Shown here: positions 43,050-50,317 of the stretch, one piece after another
Position numbering within the stretch: the first letter of the stretch is position 1
Layout of the letters: each line of letters starts with the position of its first letter
Source: Devosia litorisediminis
GTDB lineage: Bacteria; Pseudomonadota; Alphaproteobacteria; Rhizobiales; Devosiaceae
NCBI RefSeq assembly: GCF_018334155.1
Contig: NZ_JAGXTP010000001.1
Coordinates: forward strand, 930,001-994,000
Length of the DNA: 64,000 bases
Reading direction: 5' to 3'
The notes under the pieces: generated by a model
What the model was told of the DNA's origin: nothing
The model's database searches: none
What the model saw: only the letters and a program-made list of their open reading frames with translations
Made by a program: the position numbers and the translations under genes

Positions 43050-43820
43050 ATGTCCAGCGCAGACAGCGTAACCGCCGGCCTTCTGGTAATCGGTGATGAA
43101 ATTCTTTCCGGTCGTACCAAGGACGTCAATATCGGCGCCACAGCCGACTTTTGCACCGATCTGGGTATCGACCTGATGGAAGTGCGGATTGTCAGCGACG
43201 TAACCGACGACATTGTCGACGCGGTCAACGCCCTGCGAGCACGCTATACCTATGTGTTCACCACCGGTGGCATCGGCCCCACTCATGACGACATCACAGC
43301 CGATGCTGTCGCCAAGGCGTTCGGTGTAGCGCTGCCAATCAATGCGCAGGCGCGTGAGATGCTGGAATCGCGCTGGAAGCAGACCGGAACCGAGGTCAAT
43401 GAAGCACGTCTGCGCATGGCCCGCATTCCCGAAGGCGCTGACCTGATCGTCAATTCTGTTAGTGCCGCGCCGGGCTTCCGTATCGGTAATGTGCATGTGA
43501 TGGCCGGTGTGCCGGTTATCATGCGCGCCATGCTTGAGGCATTGGTGCCGACGCTTCGAGGCGGCAAGAAGGTACTCTCTGTCACCATCAAGGCTGCGGT
43601 CGGGGAGGGAACAGTAGGTGGCCCGCTGGGGGCATTGCAGGAACAGTATCCCGACGTAAAGATGGGCAGCTACCCGCAAATGGGGCATGATCGGGTGATG
43701 ACCGAGCTGGTCTTGCGTTGCTCGGATGCCGCTCAGCTCGAAGAGGCCGCCAACAAGGTTCGGGCCATGGTAGCTGAGGCACATGCCAAGGCTGGTATTG
43801 CCGCACCCGCAGAAGACTGA
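43050..43820 (+). CDS. CinA N-terminal / MoaB-Mog domain protein
   Basis: 256-residue protein with the molybdopterin-binding fold found at the N-terminus of CinA. Diagnostic segments are LLVIGDEILSGRTKDVNIGA at residue 10 and VFTTGGIGPTHDDITADAVA at 69. The nicotinamide-nucleotide amidase half of CinA is absent. Stand-alone versions act as ADP-ribose or other nucleotide pyrophosphatases in some species; activity here is unproven. AGGGAA precedes ATG 43050. It is divergent from map. Confidence 0.88.
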   Translation: MSSADSVTAGLLVIGDEILSGRTKDVNIGATADFCTDLGIDLMEVRIVSDVTDDIVDAVNALRARYTYVFTTGGIGPTHDDITADAVAKAFGVALPINAQAREMLESRWKQTGTEVNEARLRMARIPEGADLIVNSVSAAPGFRIGNVHVMAGVPVIMRAMLEALVPTLRGGKKVLSVTIKAAVGEGTVGGPLGALQEQYPDVKMGSYPQMGHDRVMTELVLRCSDAAQLEEAANKVRAMVAEAHAKAGIAAPAED

Positions 43821-43849
43821 TTGGCGTGGGGCGTCAGCTTTGCTAAACA
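43821..43849 (+). promoter_or_regulatory. Possible promoter of gpt
   Basis: TTGGCG (43821-43826) and TAAACA (43844-43849) are 17 bases apart, about 50 bases before the gpt start codon and directly after the preceding stop. The -35 starts one base after that stop. Confidence 0.4.
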
Positions 43850-43900
43850 ACGCCCTTCCAAATTCAACCGGGCGCACGGCGTCGGTGCAGGAGAGATGAT

Positions 43901-44398
43901 TTGAGCGATCCCAACCAGAAGTCGTTCCCGGTGACATGGGACCAGTTCCATCGCGACAGCCGCGCCCTGGCGTGGCGCCTTGCGGCGCTGGGCCCCTTCG
44001 ATGCCGTTGTGGCGATTGCACGTGGTGGTCTGGTGCCCGCGGCCATCGTGGCCCGCGAGTTGAATATCCGCACCGTCGAGACTGTCGCCGTCAAAAGCTA
44101 TGACCACCAGAATCAGGGTGGCATCAAGGTGCTCAAGGAAATCAGCCAGTCGGTTCTGGATTTGGCCAAGACCGGCGCCAAGGTGCTGATCGTGGATGAT
44201 CTGGTCGACACCGGCTCAACCGCTCGTGTGGTCCGCGAAATGCTGCCCGGCGCGCATTTCGCGACGGTCTATGCCAAGCCAAAGGGCAATGAGATGGTTG
44301 ACACCTTCATCACCGAAGTCAGCCAGGATACCTGGATTTTCTTCCCATGGGATCTCGACGTTGCCTACGTCGCCCCGATCAGCGGTGGGACCGACTAG
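43901..44398 (+). CDS. gpt: Xanthine-guanine phosphoribosyltransferase
   Basis: Purine salvage: joins xanthine or guanine to PRPP. 165 residues. The PRPP site is [20 protein letters not shown] near residue 89, and [20 protein letters not shown] near 37 supplies the phosphate-binding loop. PWDLDVAYV near the end covers the base. It begins with TTG 43901, seven bases after GGAGAG; no ATG is available in a fitting position. A tRNA gene follows 18 bases after the stop. Confidence 0.94.
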   Translation: MSDPNQKSFPVTWDQFHRDSRALAWRLAALGPFDAVVAIARGGLVPAAIVARELNIRTVETVAVKSYDHQNQGGIKVLKEISQSVLDLAKTGAKVLIVDDLVDTGSTARVVREMLPGAHFATVYAKPKGNEMVDTFITEVSQDTWIFFPWDLDVAYVAPISGGTD

Positions 44399-44415
44399 CC
44401 GACCCTGGACCCGAG

Positions 44416-44501
44416 GCGGGCGTGGTGGAATGGTAGACACACCGGACTTAAAATCCGGAGGGGGTATCCCCGTGCGGGTTCAAGTCCCGCCGCCCGCACC
44501 A
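44416..44501 (+). tRNA. tRNA-Leu (UAA)
   Basis: Acceptor arms GCGGGCG (44416-44422) and CGCCCGC (44491-44497) pair, with discriminator A and encoded CCA. The anticodon stem CCGGA/TCCGG holds loop CTTAAAA, giving anticodon UAA. A long variable arm (GGGGGTATCCCC) marks the class II shape, and the T arm GCGGGTTCAAGTCCCGC is standard. It may be read through from gpt. Confidence 0.97.
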
Positions 44502-44515
44502 AGGATTAAGAAGCG

Positions 44516-44875
44516 CTATTGGGCGTGGGCCTGCAATGGCCGGTCGAACGGAAGAATCTCGGCACACTCAAAATCGGCGTCTGCGTCATCTGGAATGTCC
44601 AGAATGGGCGCAAGCCCGGCGATTGCGGCGCGCAGGATGGCCTCGTCCGACTGGCCCAGATTGCCAAAATCGAGAAGATACAGCATCGCTGCGGCGACAT
44701 CGTCCAGCGAACGGGCTGGCGGTGGGGTCTGCAGGGCTTCGAGCAGCGGACCGTATGAGCTGCGAACGGCTTCAGCACCATTGGTGCCCTCGCGCATCAG
44801 AATGGCATAGCTTGCGACCTCGTCACGGAAGTCGGAGATCAGTTCCGAGAGGTCTTCGCTGATTGGTGCAGTCAT
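44516..44875 (-). CDS. Conserved hypothetical protein
   Basis: 119-residue acidic, mostly helical soluble protein (opening APISEDLSELISDFRDEVAS). There is no signal peptide, membrane segment, cysteine pair or catalytic motif that I recognise. It ends 15 bases from the tRNA and is divergent from the RidA gene. Real because the frame is intact and the composition is coding-like, but function is not inferable. Confidence 0.65.
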   Translation of the reverse strand: MTAPISEDLSELISDFRDEVASYAILMREGTNGAEAVRSSYGPLLEALQTPPPARSLDDVAAAMLYLLDFGNLGQSDEAILRAAIAGLAPILDIPDDADADFECAEILPFDRPLQAHAQ

Positions 44876-45048
44876 GTCGTATCCACCTTTCCTGGTGCGA
44901 TATTGGCTGTCTCGATGGTCTCGCCAGTAGCCCTTGGAAACAAGTCAGGAAAATCCCCCGCTTCCGGCATGGGCATAGAGGCAGCAAAGGGCTAAAATCA
45001 GCCCGAGAATTGTATCGAATTGTTATGCAGCAACAGGATAGCGATCAG

Positions 45049-45426
45049 ATGATTGAGCGGATTGAAACGGGAATTGCGCCATCGTCGGCGCCGGTCAACG
45101 ACGCCATCAAGGCTGGAAAACAGGTCTGGCTGGTGGCCATTGCCGAGGACCCTGCTAGCGGTGAGATCGTTAGCGGCGGCATTGCAGAACAGACGCGACG
45201 CACCATCCAGAACCTGCAGATTGCCGTTGAGGCGGCGGGTGGCTCGCTGGCCAATATTGTTCAGGTGCAGGTTTTTCTAACCGACAGTGCCGATGCCAAG
45301 GGCATGAACGCAGTCTATGCCGATTTCTTCAAGCAGCCATTCCCCGTGCGTGCCACGGTCGTGGTCAAGGAATTGCTGGCGGAAGGGCTCAAGGTCGAGA
45401 TGCTGGCAACTGCGGTGCTGGACTGA
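45049..45426 (+). CDS. RidA/YjgF-family protein
   Basis: 125-residue RidA-like protein (the family hydrolyses reactive enamines/imines made by PLP enzymes). Landmarks are GGIAEQTRRTIQNLQIAVEA near residue 47, IVQVQVFLTDSADAKGMNAV, and PFPVRATVVVKELLAEGLKV with the Arg that deaminase-active members use. The ATG at 45049 has AGGA ten bases before it; ATG 45025 and the longer frame have none. Its TGA shares a base with the next ATG (TGATG). Confidence 0.87.
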   Translation: MIERIETGIAPSSAPVNDAIKAGKQVWLVAIAEDPASGEIVSGGIAEQTRRTIQNLQIAVEAAGGSLANIVQVQVFLTDSADAKGMNAVYADFFKQPFPVRATVVVKELLAEGLKVEMLATAVLD

Positions 45427-45710
45427 TGCTACTCAAGGCTGCGCTTCTCGAGGATATCAAGGCCGGTAGGGTCGATCTGATCTTTCGACGCTGGAGCCGT
45501 CCAACGGTGAAGGCCGGTGGGACGCTCAAGACAAAGGTGGGGCTGTTGGCGATCAAGGCGATTGACGACATGTCGCCCGAAGATGTCACCGAGGCAGAAG
45601 CCAGACGCGCCGGGTTTCAGGATGTTGCCGATTTCCGCAGATGGCTCGACACGATGAAGCCGGGACATTTGTTCCAGCGCATTGAGGTGGGTTATCTTGG
45701 CGAAGCCTAA
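45426..45710 (+). CDS. ASCH-domain-like protein
   Basis: 94-residue protein with the ASCH/PUA-like fold pattern: LIFRRWSRPTVKAGGTLKTK near residue 18 and a C-terminal beta strand LFQRIEVGYLGE. ASCH domains bind RNA or, in some cases, hydrolyse modified nucleosides. It starts on the last base of the RidA stop, so the two are translationally coupled. Its last four bases overlap the convergent rluA. Confidence 0.75.
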   Translation: MLLKAALLEDIKAGRVDLIFRRWSRPTVKAGGTLKTKVGLLAIKAIDDMSPEDVTEAEARRAGFQDVADFRRWLDTMKPGHLFQRIEVGYLGEA

Positions 45711-46378
45711 AAGGGCGTGGGCGCCACGAAGGTCAAGAATTCGCCTGATGTGGGATGTGTCAGGCCCAGTTCGGCTGCGTGTAGTTGCAGTCGATCTGCG
45801 GCGGCCAGGGTTTCCGCATCCGCATAAAATGCATCGCCCAGAATCACATGGCCGATCGCCTTCATGTGAACCCTGAGCTGGTGGGTTCGCCCCGTGAGTG
45901 GGTGGAGGCGAACGCGGGTAGCGTTTGCCTCGCGCTCAAGAACAACCCATTCGGTCTGGGACGACTTGCCGTTCTCATGGTCGACGCGCTGACGCGGCTT
46001 GTTGTCCCAATCGGTCGCTAGTGGCAGGTCAACCACCCCGCTATCGCTCTCAATGATGCCGGCAACCCGGGCAATATAGGATTTGGTGGTCTTGCGGTGT
46101 TCGAACTGGCTGCCGATGCGGCCATGGGCGCGCTTGTTGAGCGCCATCACCAAAACGCCCGACGTGTCCTTGTCCAGCCGGTGACACATGCCCGCGGTAG
46201 GCCAGGTCTTTCTCGCCCGGTATTCCAGGCAATCCCATAGCGAGGGATCCTTGCCCGGCACACTGAGCAAGCCGCTCTGCTTGTCGAGCACCAGTATGTC
46301 GTCATCCTGATGCAGGACGTTGAGATAGGGCTCCATGGGCGGGGTATAGTTCAGCAGGGGGGGCATGGGTCCGGACAT
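45707..46378 (-). CDS. rluA: Pseudouridine synthase RluA
   Basis: 223-residue RluA-type enzyme, which makes pseudouridine 746 in 23S rRNA and 32 in some tRNAs. The catalytic Asp lies in MCHRLDKDTSGVLVMALNKR near residue 65. YTPPMEPYLNVLHQDDDILV and KQSGLLSVPGKDP at the start, and HPLTGRTHQLRVHMKAIGHV near the end, match RluA more than RluC/D; the S4 domain of the latter is absent. ATG 46378 follows AGGG; a longer frame overlaps the csbD promoter. Confidence 0.92.
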   Translation of the reverse strand: MSGPMPPLLNYTPPMEPYLNVLHQDDDILVLDKQSGLLSVPGKDPSLWDCLEYRARKTWPTAGMCHRLDKDTSGVLVMALNKRAHGRIGSQFEHRKTTKSYIARVAGIIESDSGVVDLPLATDWDNKPRQRVDHENGKSSQTEWVVLEREANATRVRLHPLTGRTHQLRVHMKAIGHVILGDAFYADAETLAAADRLQLHAAELGLTHPTSGEFLTFVAPTPF

Positions 46379-46444
46379 GGCGGCCCTGTAGCAGACCGTC
46401 CGGGTTTTGACCAATAGGCTGGTTGGTTTGCGTGACCACAAATT

Positions 46445-46469
46445 GGAACGTCTTGGGTGCTGGCCCGTT
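46445..46469 (+). promoter_or_regulatory. EcfG-type general stress promoter of csbD
   Basis: GGAAC (46445-46449), 16 bases, CGTT (46466-46469). This is the consensus of the alphaproteobacterial general stress sigma factor EcfG (GGAAC-N16/17-CGTT). The -10 ends 31 bases before the csbD ATG. Confidence 0.75.
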
Positions 46470-46500
46470 GTGAAAGCAACAACAGACACAGGAGACTCCC

Positions 46501-46683
46501 ATGCACAAAGATGAAGTTGAAGGCGCTGGCAAGCAGGTCAAGGGTTCGGTCAAGGACGCCGTTGGCGGTGCGACCGACAACGAGAAACTCCAGGCCGAAG
46601 GCAAGCTCGACAAGGCTGAAGGCAAGCTGCAGCAGAAGGCCGGCGAGCTCAAAGACGACGCGCGCGATGCGCTGAAGAAGTAA
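46501..46683 (+). CDS. CsbD-family stress protein
   Basis: 60-residue hydrophilic, lysine/glutamate-rich protein of the CsbD family: DEVEGAGKQVKGSVKDAVGG at the start and a repeat of KAEGKLQQKAGELKDDAR. Function is unknown but it is a general stress marker in many bacteria. CAGGAG precedes the ATG. An EcfG-type promoter and a strong terminator make it a single-gene stress unit. Confidence 0.93.
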   Translation: MHKDEVEGAGKQVKGSVKDAVGGATDNEKLQAEGKLDKAEGKLQQKAGELKDDARDALKK

Positions 46684-46704
46684 GTATCTGCAGATGCGCA
46701 TATG

Positions 46705-46730
46705 AGCCGCCCCATGTGGGCGGCTTTTTT
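46705..46730 (+). terminator. Rho-independent terminator of csbD
   Basis: AGCCGCCC (46705-46712) pairs with GGGCGGCT (46718-46725) around CATGT and runs into six T. Confidence 0.92.
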
Positions 46731-46788
46731 GTGCCTGGTGGTTGCAAGGCGCTGGTGTGGCCCTGGCCGGGCACGATAGGATCGCCCG

Positions 46789-47325
46789 ATGGAAACTACG
46801 ATCTTTCAAACGGCTTTGGGCGCGTTTGGCATTGGCTGGACCGACACCGGAATTGCCCGGCTGCAATTGCCGGGGCTTGGGCCTGATGAACTGACGGTGC
46901 AGATCAACCGCGATGGCGGCGTTCCAGGTGTACCGAGCCGGGCTGTACAATTGCTCATCAACCAGATTGAAGACTATGCCGACGGCGCTGCAGTGTCCTT
47001 TGAGCAGACACGGTTGGATCTGACGGCTGTGCCGTCGTTTCACCGCGCGGCCTATCAGGCGCTGCTGGCCTGCGGATGGGGTCAGACCACCACATATGGC
47101 GCTCTCGCCAAGACGCTGGGCGGTGCGGCGCTGTCACGCGCCGTGGGACAGGCAATGGGTGCCAATCCCATCCCACTGATCATCCCGTGTCATCGTGTGC
47201 TCGCCAGCAATGGCAAGGCCGGTGGCTACTCAGCGCCGGGTGGTGCTTTGTCCAAGCTACGGATGCTGGCGCTTGAAGGCGTATCGGTAGGCGCGCCAGT
47301 GGGGCAGATGGGGTTTGGATTCTAG
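46789..47325 (+). CDS. ogt: Methylated-DNA-protein cysteine methyltransferase
   Basis: 178-residue suicide enzyme that takes the alkyl group from O6-alkylguanine or O4-alkylthymine. The acceptor Cys is in LIIPCHRVLASNGKAGGYSA near residue 138, and the DNA-binding helix TTYGALAKTLGGAALSRAVG near 102 carries the Arg finger. There is no Ada N-terminal domain. No LexA box or Ada box is seen upstream; it is two bases ahead of the CYTH gene and so probably operonic with it. Confidence 0.93.
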   Translation: METTIFQTALGAFGIGWTDTGIARLQLPGLGPDELTVQINRDGGVPGVPSRAVQLLINQIEDYADGAAVSFEQTRLDLTAVPSFHRAAYQALLACGWGQTTTYGALAKTLGGAALSRAVGQAMGANPIPLIIPCHRVLASNGKAGGYSAPGGALSKLRMLALEGVSVGAPVGQMGFGF

Positions 47326-47327
47326 CG

Positions 47328-47831
47328 ATGGGCATCGAGATTGAACGAAAGTTTCTGGTGCGCTCGGATGGCTGGCGCGACGGCGTGACCAGTAGTGCAG
47401 CACTGCAGCAAGGCTATCTGTCCTCGAACGCCAAGGCGACCGTGCGGGTACGCACCAAGGATGATGCGCATGGCATTCTGACGCTGAAAGGAGTGGCAGA
47501 AGGGCTCTCCAGATCAGAATTTGAATATGTCATTCCGATCGAAGAGGCTCGTGAGCTTCTGGAGATGGCGCGACCCCATGTGATCCAGAAGCGTCGGTTT
47601 CTGGTGCCGTATGCTGGCTTTGTTTGGGAAGTCGACGTGTTCGAGGGTGCCCATAGCGGCCTGGTAATGGCCGAGGTCGAACTGGAAGCGCCCGATCAGC
47701 CTGTTCCCCTACCGGACTGGGTCGGCGCTGAAGTCAGCCACGATGACCGCTATGCCAATGCCAGCCTGTCACGTACGCCCGGCGTTCCAGCATGTGAAGA
47801 GGACGTTTTGGCGCCTTCTGACCTGAGCTGA
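47328..47831 (+). CDS. CYTH-domain (triphosphate tunnel) phosphatase
   Basis: 167-residue protein with the CYTH signature GIEIERKFLV at its N-terminus (E-x-E-x-K). Beta strands with conserved charged residues follow: VRVRTKDDAHGILTLKG near residue 38 and VWEVDVFEGAHSGLVMAEVE near 100. Bacterial single-domain relatives hydrolyse inorganic triphosphate; thiamine triphosphatase is the other option. It lies two bases after ogt. Confidence 0.9.
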   Translation: MGIEIERKFLVRSDGWRDGVTSSAALQQGYLSSNAKATVRVRTKDDAHGILTLKGVAEGLSRSEFEYVIPIEEARELLEMARPHVIQKRRFLVPYAGFVWEVDVFEGAHSGLVMAEVELEAPDQPVPLPDWVGAEVSHDDRYANASLSRTPGVPACEEDVLAPSDLS

Positions 47832-47922
47832 GCGGTACTCTGCGCGCGCAGGAAACGTTAAATCAGCGCTGTTGCATCAGTTTTATGTTGCATGGCAATG
47901 CGTTGGCGTCGATAGAGCCCAG

Positions 47923-48825
47923 ATGCCCGCATCCAATTCCCGCCTTGCCCTGTTGCTCGCCACATGTGGCCTGTTCTGCCTGATCGCAATGTCGACGATC
48001 ATCCATGCGGCGGCTTCGTCGGCCACGCTGGGACAGTTGATCTTCTGGCGCAGTGCTGTCGCTCTGCCGCCCATCGTCATCTATCTGGCACTGCGGGGCC
48101 AATTGGGGGTGGCGTTGCGGACCAAGCGGCCTGGCAAGCATCTGTTGCGCGGCGTATTGGGTTGCATCGTGATGGGCCTCAACTTTACGGCACTGGCCTA
48201 TCTCTCGGTCAGCGTTGCGACCGCTCTAAGCTATTTGACGCCCATCCTGTCGATGCTGGCTGCAATTGTGATCCTGCGCGAGCGCCCCAGTCTGATCGTT
48301 GTCGCGGGTGTTGCGATGGGGCTTGCCGGGGTGCTGTTGATGCTTTTTCCAGAGCTGACGGGTGCCGAGATGCGCGACGGCACACTGATCGGCATAGCCG
48401 CCGGCGTAGGCATGGCCGCAACGAGTGCCTTGTCGCGTGTGCAGGTCAAAGACCTGACGCGCACCGACCCGCCAGCCAGTATTGCATTGTCTTTTGGGGT
48501 GCTCAGCACGCTGTTTGGTCTGGCGACGCTACCATTCGGCTGGCCTGAGCTGCATGGCCAAATCCAGTTGCTGCTGGTCGGCGCTGGTATCCTGGGAGGG
48601 CTTGGACATGTGTTCATGACGGAGGCCGTCGCGCGGGCGCCGGTCACGTTGCTGGCCGGCTATGAATATACCGGCATCCTGTGGGCTTTCATGTTCGATG
48701 CGGTGCTGCTCAGCGTGCATCTGGATATCTGGACGATCGCAGGTGCTGTCGTGATCGTGTCAGCCGCCCTGACCGTGGCCTATGGCCAGGGCGCCTTCCG
48801 GCGCCCCTCTACTGCCAGCGTTTGA
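47923..48825 (+). CDS. DMT superfamily (EamA) transporter
   Basis: 300-residue, ten-helix EamA protein. First repeat ends SYLTPILSMLAAIVILRERP, second shows GHVFMTEAVARAPVTLLAGY and EYTGILWAFMFDAVLLSVHL. This is close to the S-adenosylmethionine/RhtA-like part of the family, though substrate is unproven. ATG 47923 is preferred to the TTG-rich upstream frame. Its last 17 bases overlap the convergent gntK. Confidence 0.87.
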   Translation: MPASNSRLALLLATCGLFCLIAMSTIIHAAASSATLGQLIFWRSAVALPPIVIYLALRGQLGVALRTKRPGKHLLRGVLGCIVMGLNFTALAYLSVSVATALSYLTPILSMLAAIVILRERPSLIVVAGVAMGLAGVLLMLFPELTGAEMRDGTLIGIAAGVGMAATSALSRVQVKDLTRTDPPASIALSFGVLSTLFGLATLPFGWPELHGQIQLLLVGAGILGGLGHVFMTEAVARAPVTLLAGYEYTGILWAFMFDAVLLSVHLDIWTIAGAVVIVSAALTVAYGQGAFRRPSTASV

Positions 48826-49351
48826 AGCTCTTCAGGTGCGTCAGGGACTTGGTCACCGTCTGGGTGATCTTCTCGACGCTGTCGGTGACCGGCACGATGA
48901 GCACGTTCTCAGTAGTCGGATCAGGTACCTCAAGTGTGGCGAATTGGCTGTCGAGCAGGCTGGTGGGCATGTACTCATGGCTGCGTCTGGCCATGCGCTC
49001 ACCGATCACGTCGCGGCTGCCGTCCAGATAGACGAACAGAATTGGTTCGCCCGCTTTCTGGGTCAGAAAATCGCGATAGCTGCGTTTGAGGGCTGAGCAC
49101 GCGCCGACAGCAGCATCCTTCCGGTCGGCCGCTTCATGCAGTGCGAGGGCAAGCCGTTCGAGCCACGGCCACCGATCCTCATCGGTTAGCGGCGTGCCCG
49201 CCCGCATTTTTTCGACATTGGCTTCGGGGTGGTAGCCGTCACCATCCAGAAACGGCACATGCAGGCGGCGGGCGATGGACTGGCCAACGGTCGATTTGCC
49301 CGAGGAGCTGACGCCCATGGCAATGATGATGCGGGCAGGGGGCTGGCTCAT
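48809..49351 (-). CDS. gntK: Gluconokinase
   Basis: Phosphorylates gluconate to 6-phosphogluconate. 180 residues, GntK/IdnK type. P-loop AMGVSSSGKSTVGQSIARRL at residue 11, FLDGDGYHPEANVEKMRAGT near 34, and ACSALKRSYRDFL near 84 are family marks. It lies three bases downstream of an SDR gene and divergent from gnd, which uses its product. Together they form a gluconate module. Confidence 0.95.
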   Translation of the reverse strand: MSQPPARIIIAMGVSSSGKSTVGQSIARRLHVPFLDGDGYHPEANVEKMRAGTPLTDEDRWPWLERLALALHEAADRKDAAVGACSALKRSYRDFLTQKAGEPILFVYLDGSRDVIGERMARRSHEYMPTSLLDSQFATLEVPDPTTENVLIVPVTDSVEKITQTVTKSLTHLKSFKRWQ

Positions 49352-49354
49352 GGA

Positions 49355-50119
49355 TCAGGCCGTAGCCGAGAAGGCGCCATCCACATACAGGATGTGGCCG
49401 TTGATGAAGCTGGCGGCTCCCGATGCAAGGAACACAACCGCGCCGCCCAGTTCCTCGGGCCTGCCCCAGCGTCCCATCGGCGTGCGGGCTTCTAGCCAGC
49501 TGTTGAATTTGGGGTTCTTGGACAGACTCTCATTGAGCTCGGTCGCGAAATAACCGGGGGCAATGCCGTTGACGTTCAGACCGTGCGGCGCCCAGTCAAC
49601 TGCCATGCCGCGGGTTATATTGGCCACTGCCGCCTTGCTGGCCGCATATGGGGCGATGGCGGCACGGGCCATGCCGGACATCAGGGAGCAGGTATTGATG
49701 ATCTTGCCCTGGCCGCGCGAGATCATGTGGCGTGATACTGGCTGGCTGACATTGAACACGGAAGTCAAATTGGTAGCGATGAGCTGATCGAACTTTTCGG
49801 GCGGGAACGACTCAAGGCTTGAGCGGAACTGCATGCCCGCATTGTTGACCAGAATGTCGATGGGCCCGATTTCATCCTCAATGTGTTTGATCGCTTCATT
49901 AATGCTTTCGCGATTGGTCACATCAAAGGCGACGGCGTGCACAGTGGCACCGGTTGCTGCCAGATCCTGCGCAGCGGCGCCCAAGGCAACGGCGTCGCGC
50001 GCGTTGAGCACCACGGTAGCGCCGGCCTCGGCCAGAGCCTTGGCCATGGCAAGGCCAAGGCCACGACTGGAGCCGGTAACAAGGGCGCGTTTGCCGGTCA
50101 GGTCAAAGGGAGAGGGCAT
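49355..50119 (-). CDS. Short-chain dehydrogenase, gluconate 5-dehydrogenase-like
   Basis: 254-residue classical SDR. Cofactor motif TGSSRGLGLAMAKALAEAG near residue 15, NNAGMQF near 91, and active-site Ser with YAASKAAVANITRGMAVDWA near 157. The opening PFDLTGKRALVTGSSRGLGL is the gluconate 5-dehydrogenase (IdnO) pattern, interconverting gluconate and 5-ketogluconate. Operonic with gntK three bases on. The ATG at 50119 is used; a TTG precedes it. Specificity is inferred from context and similarity. Confidence 0.88.
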   Translation of the reverse strand: MPSPFDLTGKRALVTGSSRGLGLAMAKALAEAGATVVLNARDAVALGAAAQDLAATGATVHAVAFDVTNRESINEAIKHIEDEIGPIDILVNNAGMQFRSSLESFPPEKFDQLIATNLTSVFNVSQPVSRHMISRGQGKIINTCSLMSGMARAAIAPYAASKAAVANITRGMAVDWAPHGLNVNGIAPGYFATELNESLSKNPKFNSWLEARTPMGRWGRPEELGGAVVFLASGAASFINGHILYVDGAFSATA

Positions 50120-50317
50120 CAAAAATGTCTCCGAACAGAGGACGAGGCGAGAGGGCTTGCTTCAACTAACAAGAAAAACTACCATACAAGAAGGTGAATT
50201 TGCCCAAAAATTGCTTGAAAACGGCTTTCTTCGAACGCCGGATTGTGGTCAGGTTCGCCGCCGCGCGGCAGGCGTTGCGCGCATCTTATGCGAAAAATCT
50301 TCGGAAGGACTGCTAGT

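Noticed and set aside
43037..43060. MoaB-like gene called as full-length CinA
   Set aside because: The nicotinamide-nucleotide amidase domain of CinA is missing, so only the N-terminal-type domain is claimed.
42924..44021. Long N-terminal extension of the map frame
   Set aside because: The extension is antisense to the CinA-type and gpt genes; map similarity begins at the ATG at 42923, which has a good ribosome site.
50120..50317. GntR-type operator in the gap between the SDR gene and gnd
   Set aside because: The sequence CTACCATACAAG is suggestive but not symmetrical enough, and no promoter boxes could be fixed.
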